From: Oceanicella actignis
Lineage (GTDB): Bacteria > Pseudomonadota > Alphaproteobacteria > Rhodobacterales > Rhodobacteraceae
Direction of reading: 5' to 3'
Assembly: GCF_008124525.1 (NCBI RefSeq)
Contig: NZ_VNHJ01000001.1
Coordinates: forward strand, 530,120-594,119
DNA: 64,000 bases
Shown here: piece after piece, positions 24,508-34,883 of the stretch
Numbering within the stretch: the first letter of the stretch is position 1
How the letters are laid out: each line of letters opens with the position of its first letter
Notes under the pieces: model-generated
The model's database searches: none
Seen by the model: only the letters and a program-made list of their open reading frames with translations
Told to the model about the DNA's origin: nothing
Program-made: the position numbers and the translations under genes

Positions 24508-25028
24508 GACGCGCTCCTGCGCGGGCGCAGCATCAGCCCGTAGCGCAGCGCCGCCGCCGCCAGCGGAAAGGCCGCCGTCGTCGCCGCCCAGCGCAGCGAC
24601 AGATCCGACAGGGGCGGCGCGCCGGCGAACGAGACCAGCATCAGCAGCCACTGCCCCAGCAGCACCGCCGCCGATCCGGCCGAGGCCGCCGCCCAGTCGC
24701 GCCAGGGCTCGTGCGGGCGCGCGGCGGCGTCGGCCACGGCCGCGCGCGCCGACAGCGCCTGCGCGGTCAGGAACATGCACAGCGCCCCCGCGCCCGCCGG
24801 GCCGCCCAGCGCCAGATCGGCGAACAGCGCGGCCGCCGCCAGGGCCGGCGCGGGCAGCGCGTCGCGGCGGTTGAGCGCGAACCACGCCAGCACGCACCAC
24901 ACCAGATCGGGCGAGGGCGCCGAGGCCGGCTGCAGCCCCAGCGGCGCCAGCTGCAGCAGCAGCGCGACGAACAACGCCGCCGCCAGGGCCGCGCCGCCAT
25001 GCAGCAGCTCGATCCCGCGCGCGTTCAC
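24504..25028 (-). CDS. mreD: Rod shape-determining protein MreD
   Basis: The 174-aa membrane protein has about five hydrophobic segments and sits exactly where MreD is expected between mreC and mrdA. LAPLGLQPASAPSPDLVWCVLAW with PDL and the W.LNRRD loop fits MreD. Translation probably starts with GTG at 25028, which overlaps the mreC stop (GTGA). It anchors the elongasome with MreC and RodA. Sequence similarity is weak across this family, so the call leans on position and topology. Confidence 0.9.
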   Translation of the reverse strand: MNARGIELLHGGAALAAALFVALLLQLAPLGLQPASAPSPDLVWCVLAWFALNRRDALPAPALAAAALFADLALGGPAGAGALCMFLTAQALSARAAVADAAARPHEPWRDWAAASAGSAAVLLGQWLLMLVSFAGAPPLSDLSLRWAATTAAFPLAAAALRYGLMLRPRRSAS

Positions 25029-26020
25029 CGCCCCGCCCCCGAGACCGTCCCCGAATCCATCCCCGACGCCGCGCCCGCGCCAGGGGCCGGGTTCGGCCCG
25101 GCGCCCCCGGCGCCGCCGTCCGGCGCATCCTCGCTCGCGGCCGGCGGCGCGCCGGACGGCGCCGGGCGCAGGATCAGCCCGCCGGGCGCGTCGATGCGCG
25201 TGTCCGGCTCGTAGCGCAGCACGCGCACGAATTCGAGCCGCTTCATGTCCGCCGACAGCAGCGCCCGCGGCTTGCCCCGCGGACCGATCACCGCCAGCCC
25301 CACCGGCAGATCGGGCGGAAACACGCCGCCCGCGCCCGAGGTCACGATGCGCTCGCCCGCCACGGGCTGATCGGGGTTCTCCACATGCGCCAGCAGCGGG
25401 GCGGCGCCGGCGTCGCCGGCCATGATCGCCCGCCGCCCCGAGGGCAGCAGCGTGACCGGCACCCGGCTCGAGTGGTCCGTCACGAACAACACCCGCGCCA
25501 CGTGGCGGCCGACCCCGGTCACGCGACCGACCAGGCCCGAGCCGTCCATCACAGCCGCGCCGTCGCGCACGCCGTCGCGCGCGCCCACATTGACCAGCGC
25601 CGTCTGCAGGAAGGGGCCGCCGCCATCGGCGATGATCTCGCCCGTCGCGAAGCCCGCCGCCGGCGCAAGGCGCACGTTGTTGAGCGCGCGCAGACGCGCG
25701 TTCTCCTGCTCGAGCTGCCGGGCCGCCTCGCGCCAGGCGCGCAGGCGCTGGATCTCGCGCCGCAGCTCGGCGTTCTGGGCGTAGACGCGGGTGAAGCGCT
25801 GATAGTCGGCGATCATGTCCGAGACGAAGCGCGCCGGCGTCGCCGTCCATTCGAGCGAGGGGCGCAGCCACTCGGCCGCGGCCATGCGCAGGCGCTCGAG
25901 CCGCGGATTGTCGGCGCGCCACAGCACGAACACCCCGAACAGCGCCACCGCCAGCGCGGCCGCGACCGCGCGCCGGGCGGCGCGGGCCATGTCCTCGTGT
26001 CGGATGCGGGCGTCGCTCAT
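25025..26020 (-). CDS. mreC: Rod shape-determining protein MreC
   Basis: Encodes 331 aa: one N-terminal membrane helix (about 17-34), a coiled coil (about 65-110, VYAQNAELRREIQRLRAWRE) and the periplasmic double beta-barrel domain. The barrel shows ALVNVGARDGVRDGAAV, GLVGRV, LFVTDHSSRVPV and VTSGAGGVFPPDLPVG. The last about 60 residues are a Pro/Gly/Ala-rich unstructured tail. It bridges MreB with PBP2. It is downstream of mreB across a 94-bp G+C-rich gap and overlaps mreD. Confidence 0.95.
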   Translation of the reverse strand: MSDARIRHEDMARAARRAVAAALAVALFGVFVLWRADNPRLERLRMAAAEWLRPSLEWTATPARFVSDMIADYQRFTRVYAQNAELRREIQRLRAWREAARQLEQENARLRALNNVRLAPAAGFATGEIIADGGGPFLQTALVNVGARDGVRDGAAVMDGSGLVGRVTGVGRHVARVLFVTDHSSRVPVTLLPSGRRAIMAGDAGAAPLLAHVENPDQPVAGERIVTSGAGGVFPPDLPVGLAVIGPRGKPRALLSADMKRLEFVRVLRYEPDTRIDAPGGLILRPAPSGAPPAASEDAPDGGAGGAGPNPAPGAGAASGMDSGTVSGAGR

Positions 26021-26114
26021 CGCGCGGGTCTCCGTGCGTCGTCGCCCGGCGCGGGCGCCGCCGCGCGCGGCCCGCCTGGCGCGGGCGCCGGCGCGCGGCG
26101 GGGGCCGCGGGCGG

Positions 26115-27158
<1,044 letters not shown>

Positions 27159-27267
27159 CTATGATCCGTTCCTGTTGCGCGGCGCCTTGCGCGCGCGCCC
27201 GCTCCGGGCCGTCCCCGCGGCGCCTTGGGCGACGCTCTGGCAGGGTGCGCGGCGGCCTCGCCGCCCG

Positions 27268-27296
27268 TATATAGAGAGCCGCGGCGGGGGTCGCAA
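27268..27296 (-). promoter_or_regulatory. Predicted mreB promoter
   Basis: On the minus strand TTGCGA (27291-27296) is followed by a 17-bp spacer and TATATA (27268-27273), a near-ideal spacing and -10. Transcription would begin near 27261 and leave a leader of about 105 nt before mreB. Confidence 0.65.
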
Positions 27297-27339
27297 AAGG
27301 ATTCTCGGGCGCGTGGCGTCCGCGGCGAAGGAGGCGCGC

Positions 27340-28365
27340 ATGTCGCGAACGGATCGGCCCTTGCGGCGCATCGCCGTCATCGGAGCGGGGGCGTGGGGCA
27401 CGGCGCTGGCCATCGCGGCCGCGCGCGCGGGGTCCGAGGCGCTGCTCGTCCCGCGCTCGGCCGAGCATGCGCGGCGCATCGAGGCCGAGCGCCGCAACGA
27501 GGCGCGCCTGCCCGGCATCGTCCTGCCCGATGCGGTTCATGCCGAGGCCGACCCGGCCGCCGCGCTGGCCTGGGCCGACGCCGCCGCGCTGGCGACGCCC
27601 TCGCAGGCGATGCGCGCAAGCTGCGCGCGCCTTGCGCCGGTCTGCCCGCCCGACCTGCCGCTGGCGATCTGCGCCAAGGGCGTCGAGGCCGGTTCGGGCC
27701 TGCTCATGTCCGAGGTCGTCGCCGAGGCCCTGCCCGGGCGGCCGCTGGCGGCGCTGTCGGGGCCCAGCTTCGCCGACGAGGTGGCGCGCGATCTGCCCAC
27801 CGCGGTCGTCGTCGCCGCGCGTTCGCGCGCCCTGGCCGAAAGCGTGGCGCGGGCCTTCGCCTCGGCCCGGTTCCGCCCCTATGTCTCGACCGATCTTCTC
27901 GGCGTCGAGATCGGCGGCGCGGCCAAGAACGTGGTCGCCATCGCCTGCGGCGCCGCCCAGGGCCTGGGCTACGGGCTGAACACCCGCGCGGCGTTGATCA
28001 CCCGCGGCCTCGCCGAGATCCGCGCGCTGGGGGCGGCGATGGGCGCCGATCCCGAGACGCTGACCGGGTTGTCGGGGCTGGGCGATCTGACGCTGACCTG
28101 CTCGTCCGAACAGTCGCGCAACTTCGCCTTCGGCGTCGCGCTGGCGCGCGCGGCGGCCGAGGGGCGCGCGGCCGCGCCCGCGCCGGGCGGGCCGGTGGTC
28201 GAGGGCGTGGTCAACGCGCGTTCGGTCACCGCCCTGGCCCGCCGCCACGGCGTCGAGATGCCCATCTGCGAGGCCGTGCGCGCGGTGGTCGAGGGGCGCG
28301 AAAGCCTCGACTCGGCGATCCTTGCCCTGCTGGCGCGCCCGCTCAAGGCCGAGACGGCGCGCTGA
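27340..28365 (+). CDS. gpsA: Glycerol-3-phosphate dehydrogenase [NAD(P)+]
   Basis: The 341-aa enzyme reduces dihydroxyacetone phosphate to sn-glycerol-3-phosphate for phospholipid synthesis. The dinucleotide loop is GAGAWGTALA (15-24). CAKGVEAGSGLLMSE, LSGPSFADEVA, GGAAKNVVAIACGAAQGLGYG with the catalytic Lys, and LSGLGDLTLTCSS follow, all family hallmarks. AAGGAGG precedes the ATG at 27340. It diverges from mreB and ends at a perfect hairpin. Confidence 0.96.
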   Translation: MSRTDRPLRRIAVIGAGAWGTALAIAAARAGSEALLVPRSAEHARRIEAERRNEARLPGIVLPDAVHAEADPAAALAWADAAALATPSQAMRASCARLAPVCPPDLPLAICAKGVEAGSGLLMSEVVAEALPGRPLAALSGPSFADEVARDLPTAVVVAARSRALAESVARAFASARFRPYVSTDLLGVEIGGAAKNVVAIACGAAQGLGYGLNTRAALITRGLAEIRALGAAMGADPETLTGLSGLGDLTLTCSSEQSRNFAFGVALARAAAEGRAAAPAPGGPVVEGVVNARSVTALARRHGVEMPICEAVRAVVEGRESLDSAILALLARPLKAETAR

Positions 28366-28390
28366 CGCGCCGGCCCCTGTCCGGCGCGTC
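28364..28390. terminator. Bidirectional hairpin after gpsA
   Basis: GACGCGCCGG, a 7-nt loop and CCGGCGCGTC form a perfect 10-bp stem. It begins within the gpsA stop codon and ends 14 bp before the stop of the convergent gene. No T-run is present. Confidence 0.5.
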
Positions 28391-28404
28391 CCGGGCGGAG
28401 CCCG

Positions 28405-29334
28405 TCAGATGGCGCCCTGCGGCAGGCCGGCATAGCGGTCGGCCGCCGCGTCAAGCGCCGCCGCCAGCGCATCGCGCGCCGCGCTCAGCCCGTCCGCCCC
28501 CGCGCCGCTCGCGGCAAGCGCGCGCGCGGCGGCCTCGAAATCGGGCCACAGCTCTTCGGCGCGGGCCAGCGCGGCGCGCGCGCCCTCGGGCGGGGGGGCG
28601 ATGCCCAGCATGGGCGCGCCCTCGCGCAGCGCCGCATGGCTGGCCGCGAAAAGCTGCGCATCCTGGTCGATGCCGCGGGCCGCTTCCTGCGCCTGGCGCA
28701 GTTCAAGCGCCGCAAGGGCCGCCTCGCGGGCGATTCGCTCGACCAGCAGGGACTGGCGCGTGACGACGTCCATCCGCACCGCCGCGCCGACCGAGCGCGC
28801 TGCGGCGCCATGCGCGTCGCGGATCGCGGCGAAGGCGGCGGCGGCGTGGGCCTCGAACGATTCGGCGTTTCGAAGGACGGCGTCGAACGCTTCGCCGGTC
28901 AGCGCCCCCGTCTCGGCGGCAAGCTCGGCCGCTTCGCCGCCGACGCGCCCGACGGCTTCGGCGGTGGCCAGCGCCTGGCGCGCGCGGAAATCCTTCTCGG
29001 CGGCGAAGCCGAGCGATTCGTCTCCGTCGCGCAGGCGCCGCGCGGCGCCGAGGAAGGCGGCCCAGCAGTCGCGCATGTGCGCCAAGGCCGGCGCATCCGC
29101 GCCCGACAGCCGCGCCATGCAGGCGGCGGCGGGCAGACGCGGCGCCAGCGCGCGCAGCTTCCCGGCCAGACGGATGCGCGCCAGCGCCGGATCCGCGGCG
29201 GCGGCGCCCCCCCGCGCGGGGGCGAGCAGGGCCGCGCCGGCAAGGGTCAGCAGCGCGCGGCGCGAAAGCGCCGCCGGGGCCTCGGCGGGGATGGCGCCGC
29301 GGATGATGGTGCGGGGTCGGGAAAGCTGGTTCAT
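28405..29334 (-). CDS. Exported protein with PilJ/NarX-like sensor domain
   Basis: Encodes 309 aa. An N-terminal twin-arginine signal (SRRALLTLAGAALLAPA, about 24-40) directs export. The mature protein is Ala-rich and all-helical. LAGKLRALAPRLPAAACMARL near residue 56 recalls the RMLSQRM-type helix of type IV pili methyl-accepting (PilJ) domains, and a second similar repeat could lie near 190. No signalling domain or transmembrane output follows, so it would be a stand-alone periplasmic sensor-like domain. It lies 22 bp downstream of mprF. The family call is tentative. Confidence 0.6.
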   Translation of the reverse strand: MNQLSRPRTIIRGAIPAEAPAALSRRALLTLAGAALLAPARGGAAAADPALARIRLAGKLRALAPRLPAAACMARLSGADAPALAHMRDCWAAFLGAARRLRDGDESLGFAAEKDFRARQALATAEAVGRVGGEAAELAAETGALTGEAFDAVLRNAESFEAHAAAAFAAIRDAHGAAARSVGAAVRMDVVTRQSLLVERIAREAALAALELRQAQEAARGIDQDAQLFAASHAALREGAPMLGIAPPPEGARAALARAEELWPDFEAAARALAASGAGADGLSAARDALAAALDAAADRYAGLPQGAI

Positions 29335-29356
29335 GGCACGCGAACTCCGGTGTTCA

Positions 29357-32011
29357 TCACGATGCTTGGCCGCAGGAGGCGGCGGAGCCGGACCCTAGGA
29401 GGGCTTCTTGTGCGGTGCAAGATGGGCGCGAGCGCGATGCTCGGCCCGCCTGCGCGCGCGGGCGCAGCGGCCGCGTCGCGCGCCGCAGCGCCCGGGCCGC
29501 GCGCGGCGGCGCAAGGCCGAGCGGCCCGCCCGCGATCAGCATGGCCGCGTCCTTGAGCGCGCCCAGCGTCGAGCTGCGCGCCGGCATCGCCAGATAGCGC
29601 GGCCGCCAGTCCGTCGCGAACTTCGCCTTGAAGTTGCGCAGGCCGGCGAAGTTGTAGAACGCGCCGCCATGGCGGTAGATGATCGCGCCGAGGCGGTTCC
29701 ACAGATGCCCGCCGCGCCGGCCGTCGAGCCCGGCCAGCGGCGCCATGCCGAGGCTGAGCTCGCGCATGCCGCGGGCCTTGCAGGCCTCGATGAGCTCGAC
29801 GAACAGCAGATCCATCACCCGCCGTCCGCAGGCGCGGTGGCGCATCAGGTCGACCGCCGCGCGCGCGCCCCCCGCCGGCGCGAGAAGGCTGGCGAAGGCG
29901 ACGAGGCGGCCGTTCTCGCTCAGGGTCAGAACGGGTTGGCGCGACAGGCGACGGCGGTCGAAGGCGCCGACCGAGAAGCGTTTCTCGCGCCCGCCCTTGC
30001 TCGCCAGCCATTCGCGCGAAACGTCCTCGAGCGCATCGAGAAGCGCGGGCGCATGGGGCGGCAGGTGCAGCTCGGCCGCAAGGCCCTCGCGCCGCAGCTT
30101 GCTGCAGGCGTTGCGCAGGGTTCTGTGGCGGCGGCCCGACAGGCTCCAGTCGGGGAGGCTGACCAGCGCCTCTTCTCCGATCTTGCGAACGCGCATGCCC
30201 CGGTCGATCCAGTGCGCCAGAAGCCGGTCGGAGGTTTCGTAGAAGACGGGCCGGGCGCCGGCGGCGCGCGCCGCGTCGCAGAAGGCGTCGATGAGGGCGG
30301 GCAGGGACGTCTCGGGGCCGACCGGGTCGGCATAGGCGATCCACGAACGCCCCTGCGGCGCGAACATGATGAAGGCGTCCTCGTCCGGCGAGAAGAACAA
30401 CGCCTTGTCGGCGGACATCGCCATCTCGGCCTCGGGCGGGCCGTGGCGGTCGATGATGGCCGCGGCGGCGGCGAGGGCGTCCGCGTCGGGCGCGCGCATC
30501 GCGGCGGGAGCGGGGCCCAGCGCGCGCCAGACCGCGGCCAGCGCCAGCGCCGCGCTGGCGGCAAGGGCGAGGCCGGGCGGGGCGTCGGCCGAGCCGCTGC
30601 GCGCGGCCAGCGCGGCGAAGAGCGCCGCCGCGCCGGCGGTGGCGGCGAGACGGGCGATTCGCCGCGGCGAGGCGGCGGCCGCGGCCAGCCTGGCCGGCCG
30701 GTCGAATGCCGGGCGCAGCGGCGCGAGGATGGCGGCCGCGGACGCCACCGCCGCCGCCGTCACGCCGTCGCCCGCGGCCGCCGCCGCCGCCGCGCCGCAG
30801 ATCGCGGCCCCGGCGGCCAGCGGCGGCGCGCCGGCCACGCGCCGCGACAGCCCGCCGATCAGCATGAGCAGCGCCGCGCCGCACACCGCCGAGATGCGCG
30901 CCGCCGTCGCCTTGGGCTCGTCCGCCCAGGGCAGCAGCGCCAGCGCGGCGCCGCAGATCAGGGCGGCGCCCGCGCTCAGCGGACCGGCGGCGGGCATGGC
31001 GGCGGCTCTGGCGCGGGCGATCAGCGCGGGAATGCGTCGATGCGCGTCAAGGCCGAGCGCTCCGAGCCCCGCCGCGCTCAGGGCGAAGGGGATCAGGAAA
31101 TAGATCAGCCGGTGGAGCGCCAGGGCGGCGGCCAGCGCCTCGATCGGGGCGTCGGCGGCGAGCGACGCGGCGATCACCGCCTCGAACACCCCAAGTCCGC
31201 CGGGCACGTTGCTGATCACCCCCGCCATGGTCGCGACGCAGAACACCGCCAGAAAGCGCCCGAAGCCGGGCGCCGCTTCGGGCGGCAGCAGGGCGTGAAG
31301 GGCCAACGCGGCAAAGGCCAGATCCGCCAGCGTCACCGCCAGCTGTCCCGCGATCATGCGGGGGCCGGGCGCGGGCGGGCGAAGCTTGCCAAGGCGCAGC
31401 GGCGCGCGCCGCCGCGCGGTCAGGAGCAGCGCCGCGGCCGCCGTCAGCGCCGCCGCGGCCGCCCCGGCGCGCACTGTTTCGGGCGGCCATGGCGCCGCGG
31501 GGCCAAGCGCGTCTGGCGCCAGCAACAGCGCGCCGAGGCCGATCGCCGCCATGCCCAGGAAGAATGACAGCGCCGCAAAGCCCGCCACCGCGGCCGCATC
31601 CGCCGCGCCAAGCCCCCATCGCCGGTAGAGCCGCCAGCGCACCGCCGCGCCCGTCAGCGCCCCGAAGCCCAGCGTGTTGCCGATCGCGAAGGCGGCCAGC
31701 GCGCCGGCGGCCGCGCGCCGCGCCGCAAGCGGCCGGCCCAGCCATCTGAGCGCCGCCAGATCGTAGCCGATCAGCACGGCGTATCCGGCCATGGTCGCGG
31801 CGGCCGCCAGCGCCAGGCTTTGGGGCGGCGTCGCGCGCAGCGCCGCCGAAAGCTTGTGCGGATCGACCTCGCGCAGCGCCGCGGCAAGCGCCGCCGCGGC
31901 CGCCGCCGTCAGCGCCACGCCCAGCGCCGCCGCCGCGGCCCCGCGCCGCGCGTCGCGTCCGATCCCGACGCCGCGCCGCTCCTCGGCGGCGATCGCCCCT
32001 TGTCCGGCCAT
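29357..32011 (-). CDS. mprF: Bifunctional phosphatidylglycerol aminoacyltransferase/flippase MprF-like
   Basis: The 884-aa protein has an N-terminal flippase-like domain with many membrane helices (about 25-330, including FCVATMAGVISNVPGGLGVF). Further hydrophobic segments run to about 520. A C-terminal DUF2156 domain (about 545-830) follows, with SWIAYADPVG, GRRHRTLRNACSKLRREGL and ASKGGREKRFSVG. The family transfers lysine or alanine from tRNA to phosphatidylglycerol and flips the lipid, lowering surface charge. GGGGGAGGG precedes the ATG at 32011; a TTG at 32029 is less likely. The last 60 residues are basic and low-complexity. Confidence 0.9.
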   Translation of the reverse strand: MAGQGAIAAEERRGVGIGRDARRGAAAAALGVALTAAAAAALAAALREVDPHKLSAALRATPPQSLALAAAATMAGYAVLIGYDLAALRWLGRPLAARRAAAGALAAFAIGNTLGFGALTGAAVRWRLYRRWGLGAADAAAVAGFAALSFFLGMAAIGLGALLLAPDALGPAAPWPPETVRAGAAAAALTAAAALLLTARRRAPLRLGKLRPPAPGPRMIAGQLAVTLADLAFAALALHALLPPEAAPGFGRFLAVFCVATMAGVISNVPGGLGVFEAVIAASLAADAPIEALAAALALHRLIYFLIPFALSAAGLGALGLDAHRRIPALIARARAAAMPAAGPLSAGAALICGAALALLPWADEPKATAARISAVCGAALLMLIGGLSRRVAGAPPLAAGAAICGAAAAAAAGDGVTAAAVASAAAILAPLRPAFDRPARLAAAAASPRRIARLAATAGAAALFAALAARSGSADAPPGLALAASAALALAAVWRALGPAPAAMRAPDADALAAAAAIIDRHGPPEAEMAMSADKALFFSPDEDAFIMFAPQGRSWIAYADPVGPETSLPALIDAFCDAARAAGARPVFYETSDRLLAHWIDRGMRVRKIGEEALVSLPDWSLSGRRHRTLRNACSKLRREGLAAELHLPPHAPALLDALEDVSREWLASKGGREKRFSVGAFDRRRLSRQPVLTLSENGRLVAFASLLAPAGGARAAVDLMRHRACGRRVMDLLFVELIEACKARGMRELSLGMAPLAGLDGRRGGHLWNRLGAIIYRHGGAFYNFAGLRNFKAKFATDWRPRYLAMPARSSTLGALKDAAMLIAGGPLGLAPPRAARALRRATRPLRPRAQAGRASRSRPSCTAQEALLGSGSAASCGQAS

Positions 32012-32126
32012 GCCCTCCCCCCTCGGCAATCATCCCCACGGCCGGGGCGCGAATCGCCGCGCCGGCGGCCCCTGCCGGGGGCACACTGACGGGCCGAGGT
32101 TGCGAAACGCTTGTCGAACGCGAAAA

Positions 32127-32152
32127 CGCCCGGCGGCCGGGGCCGTCGGGCG
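32127..32152 (-). terminator. Rho-independent terminator of rpmG
   Basis: CGCCCG-A-CGGCC/GGCCG-C-CGGGCG forms an 11-bp stem with one mismatch and a 2-nt loop in minus-strand reading. It is followed by TTTT (complement of 32123-32126), 26 bp after the rpmG stop. Confidence 0.7.
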
Positions 32153-32178
32153 TGTTTTCGGCGCAAGGGAAAGGCGGC

Positions 32179-32346
32179 TTACTTGATCTTGCCTTCCTTG
32201 TATTCGACGTGCTTGCGCGCGACGGGGTCGTATTTGCGCACGACCATCTTCTCGGTCATGGTGCGCGAGTTCTTCTTCGTCACATAGAAGTGGCCCGTGC
32301 CCGCGCTGGAGTTCAGGCGGATCTTGACGGTGGTGGGCTTCGCCAT
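32179..32346 (-). CDS. rpmG: 50S ribosomal protein L33
   Basis: This short gene (55 aa) reads [16 protein letters not shown], then [16 protein letters not shown] and [16 protein letters not shown], an unmistakable alphaproteobacterial-type L33 without the zinc cysteines. AGGAGA lies 8 bp before the ATG at 32346. It has its own terminator and a 104-bp spacer to the upstream MFS gene, so it is probably transcribed alone. Confidence 0.97.
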   Translation of the reverse strand: MAKPTTVKIRLNSSAGTGHFYVTKKNSRTMTEKMVVRKYDPVARKHVEYKEGKIK

Positions 32347-32450
32347 GGCTCAGGTCTCCTTGCGGGCGGTCCCGCGTCGTGTGAGGGGCGCTTGCGCAAG
32401 ACGGCCCCGTTGAATCCGGAACCCGCTTCATACACCTCGGCGCATCCAAG

Positions 32451-33602
32451 TCAAGGCGCGCCCCTCGCCCGCGCGCGCCACGCGGCGAAAAGGGCGTATC
32501 CGCCCGCCGCGCCGCCCAGCGTCCACAGCAGACCGTCCGGGCCCGCGGCATCCATCGCCTGGCCCATCAGCGGCGGGGCGATCAGCGCGCCGAAGCCGTA
32601 GGCCATCATCACCGCGCCGGTGGCGCCGGCCAGCGCGTCGCCCCGATAGCGCGCCCCCAGCTCGGCCAGCGACACGGTGTAGAGCGCCACCGCCACGCCC
32701 CCCAGCAGCGCCGCCCACATCATCACCGCCCAGACCCGGCCCACGCTCAGCCCCATCAGCGCCGCCGCCGTGGCCGAGATCGCCGCCGCGCCGACCAGCA
32801 GCGCGCGCCGGTCGAAGCGGTCGGCCGCCCAGCCCAGAGGCAGCTGCAGCGCCACGTTGCCCAGCGCCAGCATCGCCGAGACGCGCAGCGCCGCGTCCTG
32901 GTCCATGCCCGACCCGAGCGCCCATACGGGCATGAGCGCAAAGCCGCCGAACTCGATCATCCCGAACAGCGCCACCGCCAGCATCAGCGACGGGTCCGTG
33001 CGCATGCGCAAGAGCACGGGCGGCGGCTTGGCCGGGCCCGCGCTGAGCGAGGCCGGCGCCGCGCGCCAGGCCCAAAGCACCGGCGCCCCCGCCGCAAGCG
33101 AGGCGCCCGCCGCCGCCAGGAAAGGCGCCCAGCCCTCGACGCCGACCAGGCTCAGCGTCAGCGGGCCGGCCAGGAATCCCAGCGACAGACACAGCGCGTA
33201 AACGCCGATCAGCCAGCCGCGCCGCTCGGGCGGGGCGACGGCCACGATCCACAGCTCGGAGGCGAAGAAGACCGCCGTCGCCGCCAGGCCGTGCAGCCCC
33301 CGCAGCGCCGTCCACCAGCCGAAGCCCGACAGCGGCTTGAACAGCAGCAGCGTCGCCGCCAGCGTCACGCACGCGCCCAGCAGCAGCGGCGCCGCGCCGA
33401 CCGCCCGCAGCGCGCGCGGCATGACCAGCCCGCCCGCGAGCATCGCCGCGGCGGGGGCGGCGGCGTTGAGCCCGATCTCGAGCCCGCTCGCCCCCGCGCG
33501 TTCGAGCAGCAACGCGATCAGCGGATGGGTCATCGACAGGCCGAAGCCCGCGATCGAAACGGTGGCGATCGCCGCGGTCAGACCCGCGCCCTGTCCGGTC
33601 AT
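32451..33602 (-). CDS. MFS transporter (YcaD/UMF1-like drug or sugar efflux type)
   Basis: The 383-aa membrane protein has about twelve helices. The loop between helices 2 and 3 is short; AVAPPERRGWLIGVYALCLSLGFLAGPL (about 120-147) is the helix 4-5 region typical of the YcaD/UPF0226 branch, and GWAADRFDRR marks the second-half equivalent of the MFS loop motif. Substrate unknown. The gene lies 38 bp after the NUDIX gene on the same strand. An upstream in-frame extension has Arg-rich low complexity and is ignored. Confidence 0.85.
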   Translation of the reverse strand: MTGQGAGLTAAIATVSIAGFGLSMTHPLIALLLERAGASGLEIGLNAAAPAAAMLAGGLVMPRALRAVGAAPLLLGACVTLAATLLLFKPLSGFGWWTALRGLHGLAATAVFFASELWIVAVAPPERRGWLIGVYALCLSLGFLAGPLTLSLVGVEGWAPFLAAAGASLAAGAPVLWAWRAAPASLSAGPAKPPPVLLRMRTDPSLMLAVALFGMIEFGGFALMPVWALGSGMDQDAALRVSAMLALGNVALQLPLGWAADRFDRRALLVGAAAISATAAALMGLSVGRVWAVMMWAALLGGVAVALYTVSLAELGARYRGDALAGATGAVMMAYGFGALIAPPLMGQAMDAAGPDGLLWTLGGAAGGYALFAAWRARARGAP

Positions 33603-33640
33603 CGCGCGCCGCTCCTCGTCGCCGCCCGCGGCCCGGCGCG

Positions 33641-34414
33641 TCAGAGCGCGTCGAACCAGGAGCGGTCCTCGTCATGATGGAAGAACGGCGCGGGGCGGTC
33701 CTTGTCGGGATCCTCGGCAAGGATCTCCTCGACCTCGGCCAGCACCACCTCGGTGATGAGCGGCAGCTCCAGCCGCCGCGCCTCGGCCAGCGTCAGCCAG
33801 CGCAGATGGCTCAGCTCGCCGCAGCCCTCGAGCGCGTCGGGGTCCGAATGCAGCGCCGCCGCGTCGGCGAGGAAGAAGCGCGCGTCGAAACGCTTGGGCC
33901 GCGAGGGCGGCGTGACGGCGCGGAAGATGAAGCGCAGCGAATCGACCGCCGGAACCAGGCCCAGCTCGTAGAACGCCCGCCAGCTTGCCGGCGCGCCCCG
34001 GGCAAGCTGCGCCGCGCGCGGGTCGGGCCGCCCCAGCGCCAGGCCGGTTTCCTCGAAGGTCTCGCGAATCGCGGCCATGGCCAGAGGCAGCGCCAGCCCC
34101 TCGGGCGCGGCCTTGGACAGGCGCGCGGCGCAGGCCGGACGCAGCGCGGGCAGCAGCTCGGCGGCGGCGTGCGCGTCCTCGGGGTCGAGCGCGCCGCCGG
34201 GAAAGACGAATTTCGACGGCATGAAGCTGGCGCCGGCGCCGCGCTGACCCATCAGCACGCGCGGCGCATCCGCGTCGCGGCGCGCCAGGATCAGCGTCGC
34301 CGCGTCGCGCGGAACCGGCGCGGGTTTGCGGGGACGATCCTCGCGGCCGCGGCCGGGGGTGTCGTTGCTCGTGCTTGCGCGCGCCTCGTCGGGGCGGGGG
34401 GCCTGGTCGGACAT
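33641..34414 (-). CDS. NUDIX hydrolase
   Basis: The 257-aa protein belongs to the NUDT7/8-like group. After a 30-residue disordered start the fold begins at AATLILARR. FPGGALDPEDA is followed by an insertion of about 25 residues before AAIRETFEETGLALG, which carries the catalytic REXXEE of the Nudix box. Members hydrolyse nucleoside-diphosphate derivatives such as CoA or NAD compounds. It sits between the MFS and DUF983 genes, a neighbourhood common in Rhodobacterales near rpmG. Confidence 0.9.
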   Translation of the reverse strand: MSDQAPRPDEARASTSNDTPGRGREDRPRKPAPVPRDAATLILARRDADAPRVLMGQRGAGASFMPSKFVFPGGALDPEDAHAAAELLPALRPACAARLSKAAPEGLALPLAMAAIRETFEETGLALGRPDPRAAQLARGAPASWRAFYELGLVPAVDSLRFIFRAVTPPSRPKRFDARFFLADAAALHSDPDALEGCGELSHLRWLTLAEARRLELPLITEVVLAEVEEILAEDPDKDRPAPFFHHDEDRSWFDAL

Positions 34415-34475
34415 GATTGCTCTCCTGCCCGGCGACTATGGCGTCGGCGCGCGGGGCTGTCCAGCGGCCGCGGCC

Positions 34476-34883
34476 TCAGCGCGCGGCGGTCTCGAACCCG
34501 CCCATGCGGTGCGCCCACTGATAGGCGACCACCATGCCCTTCACCCGCGGCAGCAGCGCCAGCGTCAGCGCCAGCGCCAGCAGCGGCCACAGCGTCCAGT
34601 GCACCCACAGCGGCGGGTCCCACAGGTCGTAGACGGTCAGCATGGCCGGGGCGATGATGTGGCCCACGATCAGGATCGTGCCCCAGGCGGGCATGTCGTC
34701 GGCGCGGTGGTGAAACAGCTCGGCCCCGCAGACGACGCAGCGGTCGCGCACGGTCAGGTAGCCGTCCATCATGCCGCCGCCCCCGCAGTTGGGGCATTGG
34801 CGCCGCCAGCCGCGCTTGAGGGCGAGGCCGAGCGGGCGCGGCGCGGGGGGCGCGGGATCGTCGGATGTGCGTTCGGTGCTCAT
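34476..34883 (-). CDS. DUF983 zinc-ribbon membrane protein
   Basis: Encodes 135 aa. A CPNCGGGGMMDGYLTVRDRC segment plus VVC (about 30-52) forms a four-cysteine zinc ribbon, and two membrane helices follow (about 70-88 and 92-110). This is the DUF983 plan; function unknown. GGAG precedes the ATG at 34883. It heads the DUF983-NUDIX-MFS run and diverges from the EF-hand gene. Confidence 0.9.
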   Translation of the reverse strand: MSTERTSDDPAPPAPRPLGLALKRGWRRQCPNCGGGGMMDGYLTVRDRCVVCGAELFHHRADDMPAWGTILIVGHIIAPAMLTVYDLWDPPLWVHWTLWPLLALALTLALLPRVKGMVVAYQWAHRMGGFETAAR

